From Alkalihalobacillus sp. BA299 (GTDB taxonomy: Bacteria; Bacillota; Bacilli; Bacillales; Bacillaceae_F), in the NCBI RefSeq assembly GCF_017745675.1, contig NZ_JAFLJM010000009.1, positions 62,001 to 126,000 on the forward strand: a stretch of DNA of 64,000 nucleotides, given 5' to 3'. The notes beneath the pieces are model-generated. The model saw only the letters and a list, made by a program, of their open reading frames with translations, had not been told where the DNA came from and made no database searches. The translations under genes were made by a program, and so were the position numbers. Shown here in pieces: positions 8,266 through 15,185 of the stretch. Within the stretch, counting starts at the first letter, position 1, and every line of letters begins with the position of its first letter.

Positions 8266-8757
8266 ATGACACAAAGTAATATTACTTCCGTTAATGAATC
8301 GATTGATCGGATTATTGAAACTGTGAAAGGTTTACCAGAAGAAACCATTCGGTGGAAACCATCAGAGGATGAATGGTCGATCATGCAAATTATCGCACAT
8401 ATCGTTGAAGCCTTACCGTATTGGGTAGGTGAAATCGAACAACTTGTGCAAACTCCTGGAAAACAATGGGGCAGAAACCATTTACACGAGCCGCGACTAG
8501 AAGCGGTTAAGCCTGAAACGGTAGACCCAATTAGCGTAGATGAAATGATTCAAGCGCTTGAAAAAGTGAAACAAACGGTTCAAGCAGGAATTGAAAGCTT
8601 GACGCCTGAACAACTTGTGGCAGAAGCAACAAGCGTTAATCCGAACTTTGGAACGAAGCCGCTCTCATTTATTATTGATCATTTAATTGATGAACATGTC
8701 AATAAACATGAAGGTCAAATTCAGCGCAACCTATCAAAAGTAAGCATTAATAAATAA
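8266..8757 (+). CDS. DinB-fold protein, candidate thiol-dependent maleylpyruvate isomerase
   Basis: A 163-aa four-helix DinB/YfiT-like protein. His45 (in IIAHIVEALPYW), His144 and His148 (in HLIDEHVNKHEGQI) match the three metal ligands of the DinB superfamily. Actinobacterial maleylpyruvate isomerase (mycothiol-dependent) has this fold, and this operon has no glutathione-type isomerase, so the protein is well placed to isomerise maleylpyruvate to fumarylpyruvate, in Bacillaceae perhaps with bacillithiol. That function is inference. I chose the ATG at 8266, 5 bases after the hydrolase stop and preceded by AAAGGAGAG, over a longer frame that overlaps the hydrolase gene. Confidence 0.7.
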   Translation: MTQSNITSVNESIDRIIETVKGLPEETIRWKPSEDEWSIMQIIAHIVEALPYWVGEIEQLVQTPGKQWGRNHLHEPRLEAVKPETVDPISVDEMIQALEKVKQTVQAGIESLTPEQLVAEATSVNPNFGTKPLSFIIDHLIDEHVNKHEGQIQRNLSKVSINK

Positions 8758-8776
8758 ATGAGAGGTGGAGGAGAAC

Positions 8777-9889
8777 ATGGCAGAAAAAATGGACTTTTTC
8801 AAGAGTAAAATCGTTCAAGATTTTACGAAAGATATTCGGCAGTATAATCTTGGGCCGCTGTGGGAAGCGATTCCAGAATTAATGCATAAAACACCAGAGC
8901 CCCATGCACAAGCCTATCTTTGGCGCTGGGATCTATTAAAAAAGAAGTTAGATGAGGCAGCACAAATTTTCACACCAGAGCGTGGTGGAGAGCGAAGAGC
9001 GATTTACTTGCAAAATCCAGGTCTAGATTATCGTCAACCATGGGGATGGGCTTCGACAAGTCAAACGCTATATGCAGCTGTTCAGTTGCTTCAACCAGGT
9101 GAAGAGGCTCCATCTCATCGTCATACACAAAATGCGCTTCGTTTTATTACTCATGGAGAAGGTGCTTATTCGATTGTTGAAGGCGAGCGGATCTTCATGG
9201 AAGAAGGAGATTTCCTCATTACACCAAAAGATCTATGGCATGGTCACGGTCACTTAGGAACAGAACCAATGATTTGGATGGATGTTCTCGATATTCCAAC
9301 CAAGTATATGATGGGTGGAACATTCTTTGAGCCATATCCAGAAAAGATTGAACAACCGAGTGTACCTGATAACTATTCTTCGCAACGTTATATGGGTGGA
9401 ATGGTTCGTCCAATTTCGGATCGCCATCCGAAAAAAGCTCCACTGGGTTCGTATAAGTGGAAGCAAACTTTAGCGGCTATTGAAGGCTTAAGTCAGTTTG
9501 AGCCAGATCCTTACGATGGATATGCTGTGGAATTTATTAATCCATCAACGGGTAAAACAGCTAACCCTACAATCGCTGCTTGGATGCAGAGGCTGCCAAA
9601 AGGCTTCAATTCAAAAGCACATCGCCATACACATTCAACAATTTATCAAGTGCATAGAGGTTCAGGTTACACGGTTATTAATGGTCAACGCTTTGACTGG
9701 TCAAAAGGCGATTACTTCATAGTTCCAAACTGGGCATGGCATGAACATGTTGCTACTGAAGATACTTTCCTCTTCTCAGTAAGTGACCTACCAATTATGG
9801 AACACTTTGATGTTGAGAGAGAAGAAACGTACGAACAGGGAAATGGTCATCAGGAAGTAAGAAGTGAGTTCCAGCCAGTATTAGTTTAA
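8777..9889 (+). CDS. Gentisate 1,2-dioxygenase (bicupin)
   Basis: A 370-aa protein with two cupin domains (about residues 90-175 and 250-345). The N-terminal cupin carries the Fe(II) site pattern in PSHRHTQNALRFITHGEGAY, with a later His in WHGHG; the second has KAHRHTHSTIYQVHRGSG and WHEH. The enzyme opens gentisate between the carboxyl- and hydroxyl-bearing carbons to give maleylpyruvate. The ATG follows GGTGGAGGAG; an earlier in-frame GTG at 8765 lies inside that ribosome site and is not used. The hydroxylase gene follows. Confidence 0.9.
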   Translation: MAEKMDFFKSKIVQDFTKDIRQYNLGPLWEAIPELMHKTPEPHAQAYLWRWDLLKKKLDEAAQIFTPERGGERRAIYLQNPGLDYRQPWGWASTSQTLYAAVQLLQPGEEAPSHRHTQNALRFITHGEGAYSIVEGERIFMEEGDFLITPKDLWHGHGHLGTEPMIWMDVLDIPTKYMMGGTFFEPYPEKIEQPSVPDNYSSQRYMGGMVRPISDRHPKKAPLGSYKWKQTLAAIEGLSQFEPDPYDGYAVEFINPSTGKTANPTIAAWMQRLPKGFNSKAHRHTHSTIYQVHRGSGYTVINGQRFDWSKGDYFIVPNWAWHEHVATEDTFLFSVSDLPIMEHFDVEREETYEQGNGHQEVRSEFQPVLV

Positions 9890-9924
9890 TAATTGTTTCT
9901 ACTTTATTAAAGGGGGAGAAAAAT

Positions 9925-11127
9925 ATGTTTAAGACTGAAGATACAATGATTATTGTTGGTGGAGGAATTGGAGGTTTGGCAGCTGCTTTAGCAGCTGCTG
10001 AAGCCGGGGAAAAAACAACAGTACTTGAACAAGCGCCTGAATTCGGAGAAGTGGGTGCAGGGATTCAAATGGCACCGAATGCAATGGCTGTATTAGATCG
10101 TTTTGGTGTAGCAGAAGAAATTGCAAAAGTTGCCGTATTTCCAAAAAGATTAGTATTAAAAGATGTGTATACAGCTGAAGAATTATCGGTGCTAGATTTA
10201 GGTAATGAATTTAAAGAAAGATACGGTTTCCCGTACATTGTGTTACATCGTTCAGACTTACACCGTGTCCTTTTGGAAGCATGTCAAAAAAATCCGTTAG
10301 TAAACCTTGTCACGGACCAACACATTGAAACGGTAGAAGAGACATCAGACGGTGTTGTGGTTAAAAATGCTAGAGGAGAAAAGTTAGTTGGTAAAGCATT
10401 AATTGGAGCAGATGGACTGAAGTCGAAAACTCGTAAACTATTTGTTAATGATGAGCCAATCTGTTCGGAATATGTTGCTTATCGCGGAACGATTCCAATT
10501 GAAGAAATTAGTGACGATGCTAGCATGGACGATGTTATCATGTGGATTGGTCCAAATCTTCATGTTGTCCAATACCCTGTACGTCGTGGTGAATTATACA
10601 ACCAAGTAGTCGTGTTCAAGAGCTTAAATTATAAAGAAGATTCAGATGATTGGGGTACACCAGAAGAAATGGATCAAGTCTTTGAAGATGCACATCCAAA
10701 AGTAGAGAAAGCGCTTTCGTTCATTCAGCGTCAAATTCGCTGGCCGATGTATGATAGACTTCCAATTTCTAATTGGACGAAAGGAAATATTACTCTACTT
10801 GGAGATGCAGCACACCCAATGCTTCAATATTTGGCACAAGGTGGTGTTCAAGCGTTAGAAGATGCTTCTTACTTAGCTGATATGCTTAAAAAGCATGGTG
10901 CTAATTATGAAGACGCATTCAAAGAATACCAAGAAGAACGTATTCCAAGAACAGCAAGGGTTCAAAGAAGTGCACGTACATGGGGAGAAATTATCCATGC
11001 AGAAGATCCTTTAGCTATTTTGCTACGAGATACGATTTTTAAACAGCGTCCTGCAAATGACTATAGTCATACGGACTGGCTCTATGGTCAGAAATACGGA
11101 CAAGGATCTAAGAAGGTAACTGTATAA
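9925..11127 (+). CDS. FAD-dependent 3-hydroxybenzoate 6-hydroxylase / salicylate-type monooxygenase
   Basis: A 400-aa flavoprotein hydroxylase. It has the GxGxxG dinucleotide motif GGGIGGLAAALAAAEAG (about residues 10-26), the GADGLKSKTRK motif near 153, and the second FAD motif GDAAHPMLQYLAQGGVQALEDA near 290-311. This family hydroxylates aromatic acids with NAD(P)H and oxygen. Next to gentisate dioxygenase the best fit is para-hydroxylation of 3-hydroxybenzoate to gentisate; salicylate is an alternative substrate. ATG follows AAAGGGGGAG. It ends the operon, before a terminator. Confidence 0.85.
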   Translation: MFKTEDTMIIVGGGIGGLAAALAAAEAGEKTTVLEQAPEFGEVGAGIQMAPNAMAVLDRFGVAEEIAKVAVFPKRLVLKDVYTAEELSVLDLGNEFKERYGFPYIVLHRSDLHRVLLEACQKNPLVNLVTDQHIETVEETSDGVVVKNARGEKLVGKALIGADGLKSKTRKLFVNDEPICSEYVAYRGTIPIEEISDDASMDDVIMWIGPNLHVVQYPVRRGELYNQVVVFKSLNYKEDSDDWGTPEEMDQVFEDAHPKVEKALSFIQRQIRWPMYDRLPISNWTKGNITLLGDAAHPMLQYLAQGGVQALEDASYLADMLKKHGANYEDAFKEYQEERIPRTARVQRSARTWGEIIHAEDPLAILLRDTIFKQRPANDYSHTDWLYGQKYGQGSKKVTV

Positions 11128-11166
11128 TATAAATCAGTTTTTAAAAATCTAACTTCACTATAAGAG

Positions 11167-11210
11167 GAAAAGACTGCCACCATTTTTAATCAAGGTGGAA
11201 GTCTTTTTAT
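11167..11210 (+). terminator. Terminator of the gentisate operon
   Basis: AAAGACTGCCACC pairs with GGTGGAAGTCTTT, followed by TTTAT. Confidence 0.8.
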
Positions 11211-11216
11211 TTTATA

Positions 11217-11369
11217 ATGATAAAAAAGTATCTGTCCATTTTGGTTGTGCAAATTATAGGATTTCTTTTTATTGGTACAGGAGTGATCTTAGGCTCTAAA
11301 AATAGTAGATCAGTAGCTGTTAAGAAAGAAGAGAAAGAAATAACCAGCGTTCCGATGTATTCTAAATAG
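11217..11369 (+). CDS. Possible small single-pass membrane protein (50 aa)
   Basis: A 50-residue ATG frame starts with MIKKY, continues with a hydrophobic helix (about residues 6-25, LSILVVQIIGFLFIGTGVIL) and ends in a charged tail with KKEEKE. It looks like a real membrane protein by composition, but there is no clear ribosome site because the terminator lies directly before it, so it may be the remnant of a larger gene. In the rest of the gap up to the amt gene (11370-11591) I see only AT-rich DNA and no recognisable TnrA-type site. Confidence 0.35.
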   Translation: MIKKYLSILVVQIIGFLFIGTGVILGSKNSRSVAVKKEEKEITSVPMYSK

Positions 11370-11591
11370 ATTATCGGCAGGGAAAATGATCCTTTGAAGT
11401 AGATTTCACATGTTTCTAAGTATTTACTAGATTGGGTTTGCGTCGATGGTCTGACCCACAATTTTAAAAGCATTTTATAGATATTTATTTATTTTGAGGG
11501 CAAACTTTTTCCATAAGAGATTTAAAGTAGATGAATATACCGAAAGTTTCTATACAAACTAAATGAAAATAAGCTGGGGAGGAACTGTATC

Positions 11592-12866
11592 ATGGATCAA
11601 ACCATTTATTTGTTGAATAGTTTGTGGGTCATGTTAGCGGCAATTTTAGTTATATTAATGGTCGGTGGGTTTATTTTGCTTGAAGTAGGTTCGACCCGTA
11701 TGAAAAATGCCGGACATATTGCCGGGAAAAAAATATTCACGTTTGGTATTGCCTCTATTGTTTTTTGGGCAGTAGGCTATGGATTTATCTTTGGAGAGGG
11801 AACTAATTTTTTTGTTGGACTATCTGATTTTTTTTATTCAGGTTTTGAAATAGAGGGTATGGGGCTAGCTACTCCGGTTTTCTTTGTATTCCAGATGGCA
11901 TTTGCTGGAATTTCATTAACGGTCGCATTTGGAGGATTTGCAGAGCGGGCAAAGCTAGCATCTTACCTCATTTTTTCCGTGTTGTTCACCTCACTTGTAT
12001 ATCCAGTAGTTGCCCATTGGATCTGGGGCGGCGGATGGTTAACAGGACACGGAAAACAGGATTTTGCGGGCTCCACCGTTGTTCATTTAACAGGGGCGAT
12101 GGCAGCATTTGCGGCCACCATCCTCTTAAAGCCGCGAATGGGAAAATACAATGAAGATGGAACGGTAAATCATCTTCACGGACATAATCAAGTATTTACA
12201 GCATTAGGCGTTTTGCTTTTATGGGTTGGATGGTTTGGGTTTAATGCAGGGAGCACATTAGAAGTAGCAGATGGATTTTTTGGGTATGTGGCTTTAAACA
12301 CAAACTTAGCAGCTTCTGCTGGCGCTATTGCTGCACTTTTAATTTCCTGGATGATTGTTGGAAAAGCAAATATACCCACGATGTTAAATGGGGCTCTGGC
12401 AGGTTTGGTGGCCATTACAGCTTCTTGTGCATATGTAACTCCCGGAAGTGCCGTTATCATTGGATTAATTGCAGGCTTACTCGTTTTCTACAGCATGAAG
12501 TTTTTCGATAAAATAAAGGTAGATGATCCGATTTTTGCTTTATCTGTTCACGGAGTTGCTGGTGTATGGGGAACATTGTCAACTGGATTTTTTGCGACTC
12601 CTCATTTAGCAGAATTATATGGAGGATTACCAGGATTGTTTTACGGAGGAGGCCTGAAACAACTTGGCGTTCAAGTGATTGGTGTTTCTGCATCAGGGGT
12701 TTATGCATTTGTTGTTTCTTTCATTCTATTGATGATTATACAAAAAATGTTGAGTGGACTGCGTGTTACAGAGGAAGAAGAGATTATGGGGTTGGATTTA
12801 AGTGAACACGGTACTTACGGATATCCAGAGTTATTTCAATCGAAAAAAAACAATAATAATGAGTAA
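11592..12866 (+). CDS. amt: Ammonium transporter (Amt family)
   Basis: A 424-aa membrane protein with 11 predicted helices. Conserved features include the twin-His pore region: HWIWGGGWLTGHGKQDFAGSTVVH around residues 145-168 (first pore His in FAGSTVVHLTGA) and FALSVHGVAGVWGTLSTG near 315-332. It conducts ammonium/ammonia into the cell. GlnK, the usual partner, is absent; instead a nucleotidyltransferase-like gene follows. The start is the ATG at 11592 behind TGGGGAGGAAC. Confidence 0.92.
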   Translation: MDQTIYLLNSLWVMLAAILVILMVGGFILLEVGSTRMKNAGHIAGKKIFTFGIASIVFWAVGYGFIFGEGTNFFVGLSDFFYSGFEIEGMGLATPVFFVFQMAFAGISLTVAFGGFAERAKLASYLIFSVLFTSLVYPVVAHWIWGGGWLTGHGKQDFAGSTVVHLTGAMAAFAATILLKPRMGKYNEDGTVNHLHGHNQVFTALGVLLLWVGWFGFNAGSTLEVADGFFGYVALNTNLAASAGAIAALLISWMIVGKANIPTMLNGALAGLVAITASCAYVTPGSAVIIGLIAGLLVFYSMKFFDKIKVDDPIFALSVHGVAGVWGTLSTGFFATPHLAELYGGLPGLFYGGGLKQLGVQVIGVSASGVYAFVVSFILLMIIQKMLSGLRVTEEEEIMGLDLSEHGTYGYPELFQSKKNNNNE

Positions 12867-12898
12867 CAAACTGCTTCATTTTGTCTGGGGGAAGTTTG

Positions 12899-13879
12899 AT
12901 GGTTGTAAACAATGACAAGTATAAAAAGGTAAGACAATGGCGGGATGATCATATTGGTAATCATCTATCAAATAATGATGAATTAAATCAATTTCATCAT
13001 AAGATTATGAATAAAGTATTGAAGATAGCGATAGATGAATTGAAGGAAAAGTTTGGAGATCCACCCTCTGAGTTTAGTTGGTTTGTGATGGGTAGCGGAG
13101 GGAGATTGGAGCAAGCTATTGTCAGTGACCAAGATCACGGTCTAGTTTATGAACGAAACGATGTCCGCTCAAAGACATACTTTCATGCTTTAGGGAATGA
13201 GATTACAAAAGGTCTGTACCTAACAGGTTATCTTTATTGTGAGGGGAATGTGATGTGTTCGAATCCTTTATGGTGCAGGTCAATGGAAGAATGGCAAGCA
13301 CAGATTAATAAGTGGATGGAAGAAAAAAGTTGGGAGTCGATTCGTTACATACTTATTTTTTATGATGCAAGGCCATTAATAGGCAATGACCAATTTGTTC
13401 GAGGTTTAAAACAAATAATTTACCAATATATAAAAAAGTATCCTTATTTTTTAAATCGATTATTAAAGAATACGATGCGTATTCAAAAGGGGATTGGTTT
13501 TTTTGGACAGTTTTTGACGGAAACACACGGAATTCATACTGGTTCCATTAACATTAAGAATTATGGATTTTTTCCATATGTTAATGTGGTACGTTTCTTG
13601 TCCATTAAAGAAAATCTCCAAGTCACCTCAACCTTAGCTCGCTTCGAGCAACTTTCCCAGCTTCCGAGTTATAAACAATTGAATAGACACCAAATGAATT
13701 TTAAAAGGCTGTTGGACTATCGTCTAATGAATAGCCAACAAAAAGATAATTATGGAGATATTCACTATCTCAATATTCAAAAGATGAATGGAAAACAAAA
13801 AACAGAATTAAAACAGATTTTAAGAGATGCAGCCTTGTTCCAGCAGTGCATTCAGAATAGTATACTAAAAGGAAGTTAG
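12899..13879 (+). CDS. DUF294-type nucleotidyltransferase-like protein
   Basis: A 326-aa protein. SWFVMGSGGRLEQAIVSDQDHGLVY (about residues 58-82) is the nucleotidyltransferase signature of the DUF294/GlnD group (GSGGR followed by the metal-binding DxD-like DQDHG); the C-terminal half matches the usual DUF294 C-terminal helical domain. Substrate and target are unknown. GlnD relatives uridylylate the PII protein GlnK, the partner of Amt, so a role in nitrogen signalling is plausible but unproven. ATG 12899 follows TCTGGGGGAAG; an upstream in-frame TTG has no ribosome site. The exonuclease gene begins one base after this gene ends. Confidence 0.75.
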   Translation: MVVNNDKYKKVRQWRDDHIGNHLSNNDELNQFHHKIMNKVLKIAIDELKEKFGDPPSEFSWFVMGSGGRLEQAIVSDQDHGLVYERNDVRSKTYFHALGNEITKGLYLTGYLYCEGNVMCSNPLWCRSMEEWQAQINKWMEEKSWESIRYILIFYDARPLIGNDQFVRGLKQIIYQYIKKYPYFLNRLLKNTMRIQKGIGFFGQFLTETHGIHTGSINIKNYGFFPYVNVVRFLSIKENLQVTSTLARFEQLSQLPSYKQLNRHQMNFKRLLDYRLMNSQQKDNYGDIHYLNIQKMNGKQKTELKQILRDAALFQQCIQNSILKGS

Positions 13880-13880
13880 T

Positions 13881-14615
13881 ATGAATTTTTCTCAAATTGC
13901 TCAATTTATGAAACAGTTGCAAGGAAAAATTGGTTCAGGGTCATTGGCTTCAATTGAAGCTCAAACAAATCCTCACCATATAGCTCTTCTAAAGCAGGTG
14001 CAAAAAGAGATACAGGAAGAACAGATCTTAACAGTTCCTTTTAAGAATTTAAATGTAGTTGTAGTTGATATTGAAACAACCGGCTTTTTCCCAGAGCAAG
14101 GTGATCAAATTTTATCAATTGGTGCGATCAAAGTTAGGGGCGAGGAGATTTTAGAAAACCAAACCTTCTATTCGTTCGTCCAATATGATAAGGAAATTTC
14201 ACCTGAAATTAAAAATTTAACTGGTATTACAGAAAAAGAAGTAAATGGTGCTCCCCCGCTTTCAGAAGTACTCGTTCAATTTTTAGAGTATGTAGGACAT
14301 AGTACCCTCGTAGCCCATCATGCCAATCATGAGAAAAATTTTTTTGAATTCGCCACTTGGAAGCTATTTCGTTCCAATTTTAAACGCCGAATTCTTGATA
14401 CGTCTTTTTTGATTCGTGTTGCTGAACCTGAAAATATTCACACAAGATTGGAAGACTATTGTGAAGCATGTGGTATTGAGGTTGAAAATCGGCATCATGC
14501 ACTGGGAGATGCAAAGATGGCAGCAAAGTTATGGAGTATTTATTTAAAAAAAGTTCAGATGTTAGGATGTAATAATTTAAGGGATTTATATCGATGTCTA
14601 GCTAAATTAGGATAA
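13881..14615 (+). CDS. DEDDh 3'-5' exonuclease (DnaQ-like)
   Basis: A 244-aa protein with the RNase T/DnaQ exonuclease fold. Exo I is VVVDIETTGFFPEQGDQILSIGA (about residues 60-82, Asp and Glu in DIETTG), Exo II lies in VAHHANHEKNFF, and Exo III is HHALGDAKMAAKLW (about 212-225), giving the DEDDh set. N-terminal residues 1-50 are an unassigned helical extension. DUF294 nucleotidyltransferase and DnaQ-like exonuclease genes are often adjacent in other bacteria; why is not known to me. It may act on RNA or DNA ends or remove an added nucleotide. Confidence 0.8.
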   Translation: MNFSQIAQFMKQLQGKIGSGSLASIEAQTNPHHIALLKQVQKEIQEEQILTVPFKNLNVVVVDIETTGFFPEQGDQILSIGAIKVRGEEILENQTFYSFVQYDKEISPEIKNLTGITEKEVNGAPPLSEVLVQFLEYVGHSTLVAHHANHEKNFFEFATWKLFRSNFKRRILDTSFLIRVAEPENIHTRLEDYCEACGIEVENRHHALGDAKMAAKLWSIYLKKVQMLGCNNLRDLYRCLAKLG

Positions 14616-14619
14616 GTAA

Positions 14620-14658
14620 AAAGGGCTTGGATTATTATTTTAATTCAAGTGCCTTTTA
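14620..14658 (+). terminator. Terminator after the exonuclease gene
   Basis: GGGCTTGGATTA and TAATTCAAGTGCC pair (with a bulge), followed by TTTT. Confidence 0.65.
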
Positions 14659-14718
14659 TATTGAATAAAGGGAGTTGAATGATGGTTAGCGGACTAGATC
14701 CGTAATTAAAACAATTAA

Positions 14719-14787
14719 ATATTCATTTGAATATAATATTGACATTTTATAATATGAAACATAGACTATAATCAAATGATTATTTGA
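14719..14787 (+). promoter_or_regulatory. cadC-cadA promoter with two metal-regulator operators
   Basis: Two inverted repeats flank a promoter: ATATTCA-TT-TGAATAT (14719-14734) and TCAAAT-GATT-ATTTGA (14772-14787). Between them are TTGACA (14739-14744) and TATAAT (14767-14772). The spacing of these two hexamers is 22, so the true pairing of -35 and -10 is uncertain. The repeats resemble CadC/CzrA (ArsR-SmtB) boxes, so auto-repression by CadC released by metal is expected. Confidence 0.65.
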
Positions 14788-14801
14788 ATGTAGGTGGTCG
14801 T

Positions 14802-15185
14802 ATGAGCCAAAAAATAAAACAACATCAAGATACTTGTGAGATTTTTTGTTATGACGAAGAAAAGGTCAAACGCATTTCATCAATTGTCGAGGCAGAAAAC
14901 CTTGCCCCAGTTGCAAGCATATTTAAGGCGTTATCCGATGAAACGAGGCTGAAAATTGCCTATTCCTTATTACAAGAAGGTGAGTTATGTGTTTGTGATG
15001 TCGCCAATATTATTGGTGCGACAATGGCAACGGTATCTCATCATTTACGTCATCTTCGAAATGTAGGTATTACCAAAAGTAGAAAAGAAGGAAAATTAGT
15101 GTTTTATTCTTTAGATGATGAGCATGTCCGAATGCTTGTACAGACAGCGGTTGTACATAGTAAGGAGGTGAAAGATCGTGGATGA
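14802..15185 (+). CDS. cadC: Metal-responsive ArsR/SmtB repressor, CadC type
   Basis: A 127-aa winged-helix repressor. The N-terminal extension has Cys in QDTCEIFCYDEEKV and a second pair lies in GELCVCDVANIIG, the four-cysteine Cd/Pb/Zn site of CadC. ATMATVSHHLRHLRNVGI is the recognition helix region. Metal binding releases DNA and opens the cad operon. I chose the ATG at 14802 (after AGGTGG); an upstream TTG overlaps the operator. The cadA start overlaps the end of this gene by 8 bases, showing translational coupling. Confidence 0.88.
   Translation: MSQKIKQHQDTCEIFCYDEEKVKRISSIVEAENLAPVASIFKALSDETRLKIAYSLLQEGELCVCDVANIIGATMATVSHHLRHLRNVGITKSRKEGKLVFYSLDDEHVRMLVQTAVVHSKEVKDRG

Noticed and set aside
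11207-11473. 88-codon leftward frame downstream of the gentisate operon
   Set aside because: No ribosome site; it is the antisense of a more protein-like small membrane frame and of AT-rich spacer.
12457-12708. Minus-strand frame inside amt
   Set aside because: Shadow of the amt coding frame.
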